Shown: in pieces, positions 1 to 8,473 of the stretch
Position numbering within the stretch: position 1 is the first letter of the stretch
Layout of the letters: each line of letters begins with the position of its first letter
Source: Chitinophagales bacterium
GTDB lineage: Bacteria > Bacteroidota > Bacteroidia > Chitinophagales > CAIODY01
NCBI GenBank assembly: GCA_947449695.1
Contig: CANFST010000026.1
Location: 1 to 38,479, forward strand
Length of the DNA: 38,479 nt
Direction of reading: 5' to 3'
Translations under genes and position numbers: made by a program
The notes under the pieces: model-generated
Told to the model about the DNA's origin: nothing
Seen by the model: the letters and a program-made list of their open reading frames with translations, nothing else
Databases searched by the model: none

Positions 1-1311
1 CTTCAACTTCACATCCATGGCATCTCTTAAAGCTTCGCCTAAAATATTATAAACCAACACAGTTAAGAAAATGCACAAACCAGGAAATACTACTAGCCAC
101 CAAGCCTGAAAATTTTCTCTGCCCGAATTAATTAAAGAACCCCAGGTTACTTGTTCCACAGGCACTCCAACACCTAAAAAGGATAAACTCGATTCAATTA
201 AAATTGCTGAAGCAATGCCAAACGAAATACTTACTAATGCCGGTGCAATCGCATTTGGCAATGCATGACGAAAAATGATTTGCCAATGTTTTAATCCTAA
301 AACTTCTGCTGCCTGAATAAATTCTGAATTGCGCAAACGCAACATTTCTGCACGAATGAATCTTGCAATTTGTGTCCATTGCACCAATGCGATGATGCAA
401 ATCAAATTCAGCATGGAAGGTTTTGCAATAGCCGCTATAGTAATAATCAATAATAATGTTGGTAATGAAACCACAACTTCAATGGTTCGTGAAATGATAT
501 TGTCCAATGGAATTGAGATTCCTGAATTGAGAAATGAAATTTTACTAAATATTTTTCCGATGAAATAAAAAATACCAAGCACCAATAAAAAAATCAACCC
601 ACAAAAAAGCAATTGGGTAAAAAATGAAAATGAATTTTCTAACAGCAAATTCCAGGAAATATCAAATGCATAAAACCAAGCAAACACCAATCCTATCAAC
701 AAACTCAACACCATTCCTTTTTGAAGTTTTATTTTATTATCACCAAAATAGCCAGCAATTAATCCTAAAAATATTCCAATAATCGATGCCATCAACATTG
801 AAAAAACACCAACCAATAATGAAACAGAAGCGCCATGAATCAAGCCGCTCAAAACATCTTCGCCACGTTTATTCGTTCCTAAAAAATGTCGGAATCGAAA
901 AGGCATTTCAATTATTTCTCCAGTTGCATTTTTAAATTGCTGTTCATTATTTGGTGATTTATAATTTGAATTTAAAATATCCGAAGTATTGGCTGAATAA
1001 GCTATTGGTGGAAATATTGCAGATTCATAATTCAAATGTTTCCAATCAATTTGTTCAGCATTCATCATTTCACTTTTTCCATTCACATCAAAAAATTCAA
1101 CCTGATTTTTCAAACTTAACAAAGGAAAATAGGTGTGTTGATTTACACAGATATAAAATGGTTTATCATTTGCCAACCAAGGTGCAAACACAGCCAATGC
1201 AACAAAAAAGCCTAACACCCAAATTGCAGCAAAAGCAATTTTATTTTGCTTGAGCTGTTGCCAAGTGTGTCGGCGAAAGCTGAATGGTTTTATGTTTTGA
1301 GTTTTGTTCAA
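1..1311 (-). CDS. Peptide ABC transporter permease, OppC/DppC type (3' end cut by window edge)
   Basis: Inner-membrane permease of a peptide/nickel-type ABC importer. The frame is open from position 1311 to the window edge (437 codons), and the visible C-terminus (EALRDAMDVKLK) resembles the LDP(R)xR end of OppC proteins, so only a few residues should be missing. A membrane segment follows the N-terminus (about residues 27-45). The binding-protein-dependent permease domain fills the second half, with the cytoplasmic loop HALPNAIAPALV and the downstream ESSLSFLGVG stretch typical of the family. The start is inferred to be TTG at 1311, 3 nt after the stop of the upstream permease; no in-frame ATG is near. 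The protein is longer than the usual 300 residues because of a soluble insertion after the first membrane segment and extra hydrophobic sequence between the second and third. It is the last visible gene of an operon with its partner permease and binding lipoprotein. Substrate is not deducible. Confidence 0.88.
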   Translation of the reverse strand, partial: MNKTQNIKPFSFRRHTWQQLKQNKIAFAAIWVLGFFVALAVFAPWLANDKPFYICVNQHTYFPLLSLKNQVEFFDVNGKSEMMNAEQIDWKHLNYESAIFPPIAYSANTSDILNSNYKSPNNEQQFKNATGEIIEMPFRFRHFLGTNKRGEDVLSGLIHGASVSLLVGVFSMLMASIIGIFLGLIAGYFGDNKIKLQKGMVLSLLIGLVFAWFYAFDISWNLLLENSFSFFTQLLFCGLIFLLVLGIFYFIGKIFSKISFLNSGISIPLDNIISRTIEVVVSLPTLLLIITIAAIAKPSMLNLICIIALVQWTQIARFIRAEMLRLRNSEFIQAAEVLGLKHWQIIFRHALPNAIAPALVSISFGIASAILIESSLSFLGVGVPVEQVTWGSLINSGRENFQAWWLVVFPGLCIFLTVLVYNILGEALRDAMDVKLK

Positions 1312-1314
1312 AAT

Positions 1315-2490
1315 TTACTTTTCAAATTTTATTCTTGGGTCAACCATTGCATATAAAATATCGCTTACCAAATATCCCAACATCGTCAGAAAGCCAGTAA
1401 TGGTGAACACTGCAACAATCACCGGATAATCATGATTGCCAATTGCCTGATAAATGCTAAAGCCCATTCCAGGCAATGTAAACACCGTTTCTAAAATCAC
1501 ACTGCCACCAATTGCCATCGGAAAAACATTTGCAAACACAGTGATAATAGGCAACAAAGAATTTCGCAAAGCATGTTTCCAAATCACCGCTTTTTCACTC
1601 AACCCTTTTGCTCTGGCAGTTCGAATAAAATCCATGTTTAAAGTTTCAAGCATGCCCACTCTCATTGTTCTTGATAAAAATGCAATGCTGCTATAAGTGA
1701 AACAAATAATGGGTAAAATCAAATAAGATAAAGTGATTTTCATTTTTTCAAACCATGAAATTCCTTCTGCAAATCCTTCCACAGGTTTCACTCCTGATGA
1801 AGGTAAAACATTTATTATATCTGGATTTGAAAAGGTCATCATCAATAATGTTGCTACCCAGAAAGCAGGCAAAGCCGGCAACATGAAAACTAAAACACTC
1901 ACTATTTTTTCCAATCGTGTTCCTTTTTTTGAGGCAGCAAATACACCCAACGGAATACTAATTAAATACGCAATCAGAATTGAACATAAGCTGAAAAACA
2001 AACTCCATGGCAGTTTCTCACTGATTAAGTCTGCAATTTTTTGTTGCGTAATAATTGAAATTCCAAAATCTCCCCGAAGAATTCCTTTAGTGGTTTCGCC
2101 ATCACCAAATAACCACCGATGATATTGATTGTGAAAATGAAACGAAATTTTCGGAATGAATTTTTGAAAACCAGAATTGTTCAAAATTTTATTTTCAGCA
2201 ATTTTTCTTTCGTCGTTATCTGTTATTTGCATCAATGAATCTGACAATACAGATGATTGCATCGTAAAATAAAAAACTGGCAAATCCAATCCCAACTTAT
2301 GTTTCCAAAGTTTCACCAAATCATTATGATTGGCTGAAGTTGCTGACTCTTCGCCGCCACCTTGTGTGGAACTGATAATTCTTTCAACCGGATTTCCTGG
2401 CGATTTTACACTAATGACAAACGCTAACAAGGATATTATTATCAATGTCGGGATAAAAAACAATAAGCGTTTGACGATATAGCGCAGCAT
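1315..2490 (-). CDS. Peptide ABC transporter permease, OppB/DppB type
   Basis: Inner-membrane permease expected to pair with the OppC-type protein encoded just downstream. The N-terminus MLRYIVKRLLFFIPTLIIIS is the classic OppB/DppB opening. The cytoplasmic coupling loop is visible as RTARAKGLSEKAVIWKHALR followed by NSLLPIITVF, and the C-terminus ends near VDPRIKFEK, matching the family DPR ending. At 391 residues it exceeds the usual 306-340 because of a roughly 100-residue soluble stretch (about 30-140) between the first and second membrane segments. It starts 6 nt after the stop of the binding-protein gene and ends 3 nt before the next permease, so the three genes are almost certainly cotranscribed. 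Family assignment is secure; substrate is unknown. Confidence 0.93.
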   Translation of the reverse strand: MLRYIVKRLLFFIPTLIIISLLAFVISVKSPGNPVERIISSTQGGGEESATSANHNDLVKLWKHKLGLDLPVFYFTMQSSVLSDSLMQITDNDERKIAENKILNNSGFQKFIPKISFHFHNQYHRWLFGDGETTKGILRGDFGISIITQQKIADLISEKLPWSLFFSLCSILIAYLISIPLGVFAASKKGTRLEKIVSVLVFMLPALPAFWVATLLMMTFSNPDIINVLPSSGVKPVEGFAEGISWFEKMKITLSYLILPIICFTYSSIAFLSRTMRVGMLETLNMDFIRTARAKGLSEKAVIWKHALRNSLLPIITVFANVFPMAIGGSVILETVFTLPGMGFSIYQAIGNHDYPVIVAVFTITGFLTMLGYLVSDILYAMVDPRIKFEK

Positions 2491-2496
2491 TATTTT

Positions 2497-4371
2497 TTAA
2501 TTAGCACTAACACCATTTTTCATTTCATTGCCACCTGAAAACAAGAGTTTCAAATTATTCAAAGCCACATAAGGTTTTTGCAGATAAATATTTGAATTAC
2601 CAAATCGTTTATGCAATACAACTCTTCTTGTGTTAGCATTTAAGAAAATGTAAGGTTGCTCATCATACACCATTTTCTGAAAACGTTTTACCATCGGAAT
2701 TCGTTTCGCATCATCCACTGTAAAGCGACATGAATCAATCAATGCATCAGAATTTGCATCACCGAAGCCGCTGTAATTATCGCCATGTTTTTCCCAGGCT
2801 TCTGTTTTCCAAAGTTGCGAAAAATCATCAGCGCCGCTGTATCCACCCCATACACCCATCGCCAAATCGAAATCATGTGCTCTGCATTTTTCTTTCCAAA
2901 CAGGCAATTCAACTGCATTCAGATTTAGCTTAACGCCTGCTTTTGCATAAGCTTCAGCAATCATAGTCGCCATATCTTTCCACTCTACCTGATTGTTTAG
3001 AATATTGATGTCCATTTCCATTTTCACTTTTTTTCCATCCACCATTTTATCCCTGAAACCATCGCCATCTGAATCTTTCCAGCCAGCATCATCTAATATT
3101 TTTTTTGCTTTTTCTAAATCATAAGGAATCAACAACAAATCAGCATTGTATTCTTTTTTCATTGGAGAAACCACTGATACCATGCGTTTTGGAACACCTT
3201 TAAATACCACATTCAAAATATCATCAACAGGTGTAAGCAATGCCAAAGCACGACGAACATTCTTATCCGTCATGATTTTTTTATGCTTCACTCCATCAGG
3301 TTTTGTATTCAAAGCAATGTAAGTGTAGTTGAATGTATTGAGGAAATAATTATAATAGTTGCGATTGAAATTACTATCAGCTCTGAGCTGCATCAACTGC
3401 CCGATTGAAATGGCAGTGCTGGCATCCATCTTTTGTGATTTGAATTCGAGCAAAGTTGAATTCGGGTCTTTATTGATTTTGAAAATGATTTTTGCAGGTA
3501 AAGCTTTATCATCTAATTTATCTGAATTGGCGGCCCAATAATTTTTCTTTTTCTCTAAAATTATGGATTGACCATGTTCCCAACTAACAACTTTGTAAGG
3601 TCCTGCACCAGTCATGAAAGCCACGTCCATTCCGTATTTAGCATCATTGTACTCTTTTGTCCAAGTCGATAAATTTTTATCACTTTCTGCTTTGAAATTT
3701 TTATCACTGAATTGTGTTAAAGAAAATTTGTCTAATACATTTTGCTTATCAAAAAAAGATTTTTGCAACATTGGATAATCAATCATAAAATCCGCATTCT
3801 GCACATATTCTCGAACCATCACCAATGTAAATTTCAATGGATTGCTTTTATCTAAAACCAAATCCTTCAAATTCTCTAAATAACTTTTACTCTGCGGATT
3901 ATTCACCAATGGGCATTTCAAAACTTTGAATGTGAACTCAACGTCTTTAGCAGTGATTGCTTCGCCATTGTCCCATTTAGCTTCGGGCCGCAATTCATAA
4001 GTATATTCCAATTTATTAGCTGAAATCACTGGATAATCTTTTACCAAGTCAGGCACAACACCCAAATTCTCCAGACCATATCGCATAATATATTTCTGAG
4101 TGTATTGGTTGATTATATTTCTTGGCTCATCACCACCATTTGATGGATGCAGCGTTGCAGGTTCGCCAGGAAAATGAACGACCACAATATTTTCTTTGCT
4201 CCAATCTTGTTGCCATTCAGCATCAGGATTATGGATAAATTTTTCACCGTTTGCGCCAGTGAAAATTTCTTTATTGCTGATTGAATTTTCAACAACTTTC
4301 TTTTTTGAACCACATCCGCAAGAGTAAGCCAATAAAGCAATTGCAGGAAGTAAGAAAAAATATTTTTTCAT
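2497..4371 (-). CDS. Peptide-binding lipoprotein, solute-binding protein family 5 (OppA/DppA-like)
   Basis: Extracytoplasmic binding protein of the peptide ABC importer encoded downstream. The chosen ATG (4371) gives MKKYFFLLPAIALLAYSCGC, a lipoprotein signal with a likely lipid-modified Cys near residue 18; the frame can be opened two codons earlier at a TTG. Family-5 features include the early VVHFPGEPATLHPS segment, KDVEFTFKVLK, and the lobe II motif DDAGWKDSDGDGFRDK, whose DxDxDG element is common in these proteins and may bind calcium. At 624 residues it is a little longer than the 510-600 typical of the family. It heads the operon and is divergent from the LpxD-like gene, with about 140 nt between the two starts. 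ATPase subunits are not in view. Confidence 0.92.
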   Translation of the reverse strand: MKKYFFLLPAIALLAYSCGCGSKKKVVENSISNKEIFTGANGEKFIHNPDAEWQQDWSKENIVVVHFPGEPATLHPSNGGDEPRNIINQYTQKYIMRYGLENLGVVPDLVKDYPVISANKLEYTYELRPEAKWDNGEAITAKDVEFTFKVLKCPLVNNPQSKSYLENLKDLVLDKSNPLKFTLVMVREYVQNADFMIDYPMLQKSFFDKQNVLDKFSLTQFSDKNFKAESDKNLSTWTKEYNDAKYGMDVAFMTGAGPYKVVSWEHGQSIILEKKKNYWAANSDKLDDKALPAKIIFKINKDPNSTLLEFKSQKMDASTAISIGQLMQLRADSNFNRNYYNYFLNTFNYTYIALNTKPDGVKHKKIMTDKNVRRALALLTPVDDILNVVFKGVPKRMVSVVSPMKKEYNADLLLIPYDLEKAKKILDDAGWKDSDGDGFRDKMVDGKKVKMEMDINILNNQVEWKDMATMIAEAYAKAGVKLNLNAVELPVWKEKCRAHDFDLAMGVWGGYSGADDFSQLWKTEAWEKHGDNYSGFGDANSDALIDSCRFTVDDAKRIPMVKRFQKMVYDEQPYIFLNANTRRVVLHKRFGNSNIYLQKPYVALNNLKLLFSGGNEMKNGVSAN

Positions 4372-4513
4372 TTGCAAAATTTATTCCGAAAAATTACTTG
4401 AATAAAATCTGCAACCACATTTTAATTCACTTTTACTTTGAACAAAGCCTTGTGAGTTGTTGAGAAAAAGAAATTTTACTCCGTATTTTCGCCATTCAAT
4501 TTTTTGAAAATTT

Positions 4514-5437
4514 ATGAAATTACAAACGCCAATTTCGGTTGTAAAAGTTGCTGAAATGATTTCAGCAAAATTGTTGGGCAACGAAAAAAATATGCTGCAA
4601 GGCATCAATGAAATTCACATGGTAGAAGCTGGTGATTTAACTTTTGTTGACCATCCAAAATATTACGACAAGTCTTTAAACTCAGCCGCAACAATAGTTT
4701 TGATAAACAAAGAGGTGGAAGTGCCGCAAGGAAAAACTTTATTGGTGAGCGATGACCCATTTCGTGATTATATTTTCTTGGTGAAACAATTTCGCCCGTT
4801 TGAAAAATCATCGCAACATATTTCACCATCAGCAACAATTGGTGAAGGTACACATTTGCAGCCCGGTGCGTTTGTCGGTAATCATGTGAAAATTGGAAAG
4901 AACTGTTTGATTCATGCCAATGTAAGCATTTACGATTTTTGTGAAATCGGCGATAATGTTACCATCCACAGTGGAACAGTGATTGGCGGCGATGCATTTT
5001 ATTACAAAAAGAGAACTTCACCAAAAACATTCTACGATAAAATGGAATCATGCGGCAGAGTAGTCATTCATGATCATGTTGAAATCGGTGCCGGATGCAC
5101 GATTGACAAAGGTGTTTCAGGCGACACAGTAATTGGATGGGGGACAAAAATTGATAATCAAGTTCACATTGGGCATGACACCGTGGTTGGAAAAAATTGC
5201 TTATTTGCAGCACAGGTGGGCATTGCAGGCGTTACAAAAATTGAAGATGGTGTAATTCTTTGGGGACAAGTGGGTGTAAATAAAGATTTAGTGATTGGCG
5301 AAAATGCTGTGGTGTATGCACAAAGTGGCGTTCCTAAAAGCATAGAAGGCAATAAAGTTTATTTTGGTTCGCCTGTTCAGGAAGCAAGAGAAAAGATGAA
5401 AGAGTTGGCGATGCTAAAGCAAATGAGTAAAAGGTAA
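4514..5437 (+). CDS. lpxD: LpxD-like UDP-3-O-acylglucosamine N-acyltransferase
   Basis: Left-handed beta-helix acyltransferase that resembles LpxD, which N-acylates UDP-3-O-acylglucosamine in lipid A synthesis. Residues 1-95 form the LpxD-type N-terminal domain (GINEIHMVEAGDLTFVDHPK). Residues 100-270 are hexapeptide repeats (IGEGTHLQPGAFVG, VKIGKN, CEIGDNV, and so on). IDNQVHIGHD (213-222) corresponds to the catalytic-histidine segment of LpxD, with H221 the likely general base. It has 307 residues rather than about 340, with a shortened C-terminal helical part. Bacteroidota often carry a canonical LpxD plus a second LpxD-like paralogue, so this could be the paralogue acting on another nucleotide sugar. 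It is a stand-alone gene divergent from the peptide transporter. Confidence 0.85.
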   Translation: MKLQTPISVVKVAEMISAKLLGNEKNMLQGINEIHMVEAGDLTFVDHPKYYDKSLNSAATIVLINKEVEVPQGKTLLVSDDPFRDYIFLVKQFRPFEKSSQHISPSATIGEGTHLQPGAFVGNHVKIGKNCLIHANVSIYDFCEIGDNVTIHSGTVIGGDAFYYKKRTSPKTFYDKMESCGRVVIHDHVEIGAGCTIDKGVSGDTVIGWGTKIDNQVHIGHDTVVGKNCLFAAQVGIAGVTKIEDGVILWGQVGVNKDLVIGENAVVYAQSGVPKSIEGNKVYFGSPVQEAREKMKELAMLKQMSKR

Positions 5438-5502
5438 AAAAATCTTTTTCAAAAATCCACTTGAACAATTCCATCGTAATTGAGTTTTATAAAATATAAA
5501 AA

Positions 5503-6009
5503 ATGAAATTCATTATTATTGCTTCTATCACATTAATTTCTATTCAATTTCAAAATTGCAATTCAGGAAAATCTATTTCAAATAATAACACTTCAAGCAT
5601 GAGCAACGCCGAAAACAAACCAATCAAATCAAATGAAGAATTGAAAAAGCAATTAACTGATGATCAATATGAAGTAACTCAGAATTGTGGTACAGAGCCT
5701 GCATTCAATAATGCTTATTGGAATAATCATAAGGATGGAATGTATCATTGTGTAGTTTGTGGAGAGCCTTTATTCAGCAGTACAGCTAAATTTGATAGTG
5801 GAACTGGTTGGCCAAGTTTCGATCGTCCATTTGATAGCTTAACAATCAAAGAAAAAATTGATAATTCTTATGGAACGAAAAGAACAGAAGTTGTTTGCCA
5901 ACATTGCGGTGCACATTTAGGCCATTTATTTAATGATGGTCCTGCAACCACAGGGATGCGCTATTGCATTAATTCGGCCGCACTAAAATTTGATGAAAAG
6001 AAAAAGTAA
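5503..6009 (+). CDS. msrB: Peptide-methionine (R)-S-oxide reductase MsrB, putative lipoprotein
   Basis: Reduces methionine-R-sulfoxide in proteins. The MsrB domain spans about residues 44-165: zinc-binding pairs CVVC (C83, C86) and CQHC (C132, C135), the GTGWPSF motif at 100-106, and the catalytic cysteine in RYCINSAAL (C155). The first 19 residues (MKFIIIASITLISIQFQNC) read as a short signal peptide ending in a possible lipoprotein cysteine (C19), followed by a Ser/Asn-rich linker, so the enzyme is probably exported and membrane-anchored rather than cytosolic. This start was chosen because it is the first ATG and gives a coherent signal. It is convergent with the methyltransferase gene; the two stop codons are only 3 nt apart. 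Confidence 0.93.
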   Translation: MKFIIIASITLISIQFQNCNSGKSISNNNTSSMSNAENKPIKSNEELKKQLTDDQYEVTQNCGTEPAFNNAYWNNHKDGMYHCVVCGEPLFSSTAKFDSGTGWPSFDRPFDSLTIKEKIDNSYGTKRTEVVCQHCGAHLGHLFNDGPATTGMRYCINSAALKFDEKKK

Positions 6010-6012
6010 TTT

Positions 6013-6747
6013 CTACTTTTTTATGGCATGAATAATTAATCTGTCTGAAGTTTGTTCATCAAAGTTATCTAAAGCATAACTTCCAAACAGATTTTTTATA
6101 CTCAAATTTTGTTGTGTTAATAATTTTTCAAATTGAATTAAATCAAAAGCTTTTACTTTTTCTTTAGCAATCATTTGTTGTACACCGTTTTCAAATACTT
6201 TGGTGGTTTTGCAAATAAAACCATTTTCAACAAAACGATTTATTTCGAACACACAATTTTCTTTTTCTGTTTTTTCATTTGCTACCAAATTTCGAATCAC
6301 TTTTTTTATATTCATGAAATCTATTACCAAGCTGCCGCCCTTTTTCAATGAGGCTTGCAGGGCAGCAAATTGTTTTTCGTCATCCGATGTTTTTTCAAAA
6401 TAACCCATACTGGTAAAAAAACTACATACTACATCAAAGTAATTTACTCGAAAAATTCGGCGCATATCGTGTTCGTAAAAATGTAAATTTTCAGTTTCCA
6501 TTTTTTTAGCCTCAGCAATACTGTTTGATGCTAAATCGATTCCGCAAACATCCATTTTTTTTGATGCTAAATATTTAGAGTGCCTGCCTTTTCCGCAAGC
6601 AACATCTAAAAATTTTTCTTGTGGTTTCGATTGCAAATAATTAATTAAATTGTCAATAAAAAATTGCGCTTCTTTATCATTTCGGTTGTTGTACAACAAG
6701 TGATAATAACGGCTATTAAACCATATTTCGAACCAATTATCTGTCAT
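6013..6747 (-). CDS. Class I SAM-dependent methyltransferase
   Basis: Rossmann-fold methyltransferase of the Methyltransf_25/11 type. Motif I is FLDVACGKGRHSKYLA at about residues 46-61, followed by the acidic second strand VCGIDLA and the motif IV region VNYFDVVCSFFTSMGY. The 244-residue length is normal. The substrate cannot be inferred; small-molecule methylation is as likely as any other role. The gene is last in a tight minus-strand run after rnhA and a membrane acyltransferase, 14 nt from the latter, which suggests cotranscription but not necessarily a shared function. It ends nose to nose with msrB. Confidence 0.82.
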   Translation of the reverse strand: MTDNWFEIWFNSRYYHLLYNNRNDKEAQFFIDNLINYLQSKPQEKFLDVACGKGRHSKYLASKKMDVCGIDLASNSIAEAKKMETENLHFYEHDMRRIFRVNYFDVVCSFFTSMGYFEKTSDDEKQFAALQASLKKGGSLVIDFMNIKKVIRNLVANEKTEKENCVFEINRFVENGFICKTTKVFENGVQQMIAKEKVKAFDLIQFEKLLTQQNLSIKNLFGSYALDNFDEQTSDRLIIHAIKK

Positions 6748-6761
6748 TCTCTTTGATTATT

Positions 6762-7886
6762 TTATATAAATTTTCTGTCTCTCCACTGCATTACAGGTTT
6801 TTCGATTAGCAAGTGCAAACTCACTGAAAGTATCATTACAATTATCCAATAAGCAAAGTAAACAGGAATTGTTAAATACACCCAACTTACTTTATCAAGG
6901 TGTGTTCTTTGTAAAAATTCAATTATAATGACATTTTGAATGGTTGTTTTGTTTAGCAAATAAGCTGAATAAGAAACTACGCTAATTATTGTAATTGTTT
7001 TCGAGAAAAAATATTTTCGAAAATCAATTTGCCAATCAGCAAAAAAAGGAATACATAAAAAAATTGCAAATGGTTCGATGGTGAAAAGCAAAACGGAGAA
7101 ATACAAGTTCATTCGTATTGCAAATGTTACTATTACAAAACGGAATACAAAAATTATGCAACCAATCAACAGCAAAATATTTTTTCTGCTTTTTAAAAAT
7201 GAATAGAATCGCTTTTGCACAGCAGCTGCTAATACACCAAACATGACTGAATCTAACCTGAATAAGACCACATTGCGATATTCAATAAGTGGAAATTTTT
7301 GAAAATTATCGGTGTAAAAATAATACAACCTCAATGTTAATGGGAGCAATAAAAAAATTGAAATGACCATTAATAATATGTTCTTCTTTCGCTTAAAAAT
7401 AAAACTGACTACAAAAATTGTGACTGGAAATAAAACATAGAACCATTCTTCCACCGATAGACTCCATGCTTCTAAAAACCAATTTGGTGGTGGTGATAAA
7501 AAATTTTGTACAAAGAAAAATATCTTAAAAGAAAACTGCTCAAGGGCTTTATCACTTATTAATATGTATAAAAAAAACACACCATACACGAAATAAAAGG
7601 CAGGCAAAGTTCTCAGCCATCGCCTAATCCAGAATCGTACAATTTTTTTGAATGAGAAATCATTGCCATAAAATTGAGTTAGAAATATATTGCCAATTAG
7701 ATAACCACTTAATACAAAAAATACGGTTACTCCATCAAAAAAATTAATTGGTAGATAAAACCAAAACTGATATTTATGATTGATGTACGAAGTAGAATGG
7801 TCGTAAACCACCCACAAAATTGCAACGGCTCTTAAAAAATCGAGTCCGAAAATTCTTTTACTGCTTGAAGGTGGTAATAAATTCAT
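6762..7886 (-). CDS. Membrane acyltransferase family 3 (OafA/NolL-type)
   Basis: Integral-membrane O-acyltransferase that typically acetylates envelope polysaccharides, peptidoglycan or small molecules. The conserved opening RIFGLDFLRAVAILWVVYDH contains the family R/K-x10-H arrangement, with the Asp-His pair at the end of the first membrane helix. It is followed by GVTVFFVLSGYLIG, the second family signature. Around ten hydrophobic segments fill the 374 residues, and WSLSVEEWFYVLFPV matches the conserved central EEWFYL element. There is no C-terminal SGNH domain. The start lies 3 nt after the rnhA stop and the end lies 14 nt before the methyltransferase, so this is probably one transcript. 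The target molecule is unknown. Confidence 0.88.
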   Translation of the reverse strand: MNLLPPSSSKRIFGLDFLRAVAILWVVYDHSTSYINHKYQFWFYLPINFFDGVTVFFVLSGYLIGNIFLTQFYGNDFSFKKIVRFWIRRWLRTLPAFYFVYGVFFLYILISDKALEQFSFKIFFFVQNFLSPPPNWFLEAWSLSVEEWFYVLFPVTIFVVSFIFKRKKNILLMVISIFLLLPLTLRLYYFYTDNFQKFPLIEYRNVVLFRLDSVMFGVLAAAVQKRFYSFLKSRKNILLLIGCIIFVFRFVIVTFAIRMNLYFSVLLFTIEPFAIFLCIPFFADWQIDFRKYFFSKTITIISVVSYSAYLLNKTTIQNVIIIEFLQRTHLDKVSWVYLTIPVYFAYWIIVMILSVSLHLLIEKPVMQWRDRKFI

Positions 7887-7889
7887 TTC

Positions 7890-8342
7890 TCATTTTGTAT
7901 TTTCATAACCAGCATCAACCAATAATAATTTACTATCTGCGGCCTGAGTTGCCAAAAAATCACAGCGTTCATTTTCTGGATGATTATTGTGCCCCTTCAC
8001 CCATTTAAAACGTACCTGATGTTTATTAAATACTTTTAAAAAGCGTTGCCACAAATCTACATTTTTTACATCTTTAAAATTTTTCTTTTGCCATCCATAA
8101 ATCCATTTTTGTTCAATGGCGTTCACCACATATTTCGAATCGCTTGTAACTATCACTTCCGCATTTTCAAGTTTTATTGATTCCAATGCCACAATCACTG
8201 CCAATAATTCCATTCGGTTATTGGTTGTATTTTTATATCCCGCTGAAATTTCTTTACGGTGGTTACCACTGATTAATATTGCACCATAGCCACCGGGTCC
8301 AGGGTTTCCACGACTGCTGCCATCTGTATAGATGTTTATCAT
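7890..8342 (-). CDS. rnhA: Ribonuclease HI
   Basis: Cleaves RNA in RNA-DNA hybrids during replication and R-loop removal. The opening MINIYTDGSSRGNPGPGGYG is diagnostic. The DEDD carboxylates are visible as D7, E44 (NRMELLAV), D67 (TSDSKYV) and D127 (ERCDFLA), and the flexible catalytic histidine is in WVKGHNNH (H117). At 150 residues it has the standard bacterial length, with no hybrid-binding domain. It is first in the minus-strand run with the acyltransferase and methyltransferase. Confidence 0.97.
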   Translation of the reverse strand: MINIYTDGSSRGNPGPGGYGAILISGNHRKEISAGYKNTTNNRMELLAVIVALESIKLENAEVIVTSDSKYVVNAIEQKWIYGWQKKNFKDVKNVDLWQRFLKVFNKHQVRFKWVKGHNNHPENERCDFLATQAADSKLLLVDAGYENTK

Positions 8343-8444
8343 AATTTTTTTATTGTTGCAAAGAAAATGAAAATGCTGTTGGATTCTTTTTTTATGAAAT
8401 CATTTTTATTGATAATTGAAAAACAAGAATAAAAATGTAGTGTT

Positions 8445-8452
8445 TACATTTG
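8445..8452 (+). promoter_or_regulatory. Candidate -7 promoter element (TACATTTG)
   Basis: Matches the Bacteroidota primary sigma -7 consensus TAnnTTTG and lies 21 nt before the ATG of the prenyltransferase gene. No well-spaced TTTG -33 box is evident. It probably drives the prenyltransferase, DUF4920 and ABM genes. Confidence 0.5.
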
Positions 8453-8473
8453 CAACTTAATTCAAAAAAATAA

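Noticed and set aside
951-1253. Plus-strand frame of 100 codons
   Set aside because: It is a shadow of the OppC-type permease gene, whose translation is clearly the real one.
6001-6021. Short inverted repeat AAAAAGTA/TACTTTTT between msrB and the methyltransferase as a bidirectional terminator
   Set aside because: The 8-bp stem has a single G-C pair and overlaps the stop codons, so it is too weak to call.
6013-8342. rnhA, acyltransferase and methyltransferase as a novel defence or modification island
   Set aside because: All three are common families, close spacing alone does not show joint function, and no nuclease-sensor or toxin partner is present.
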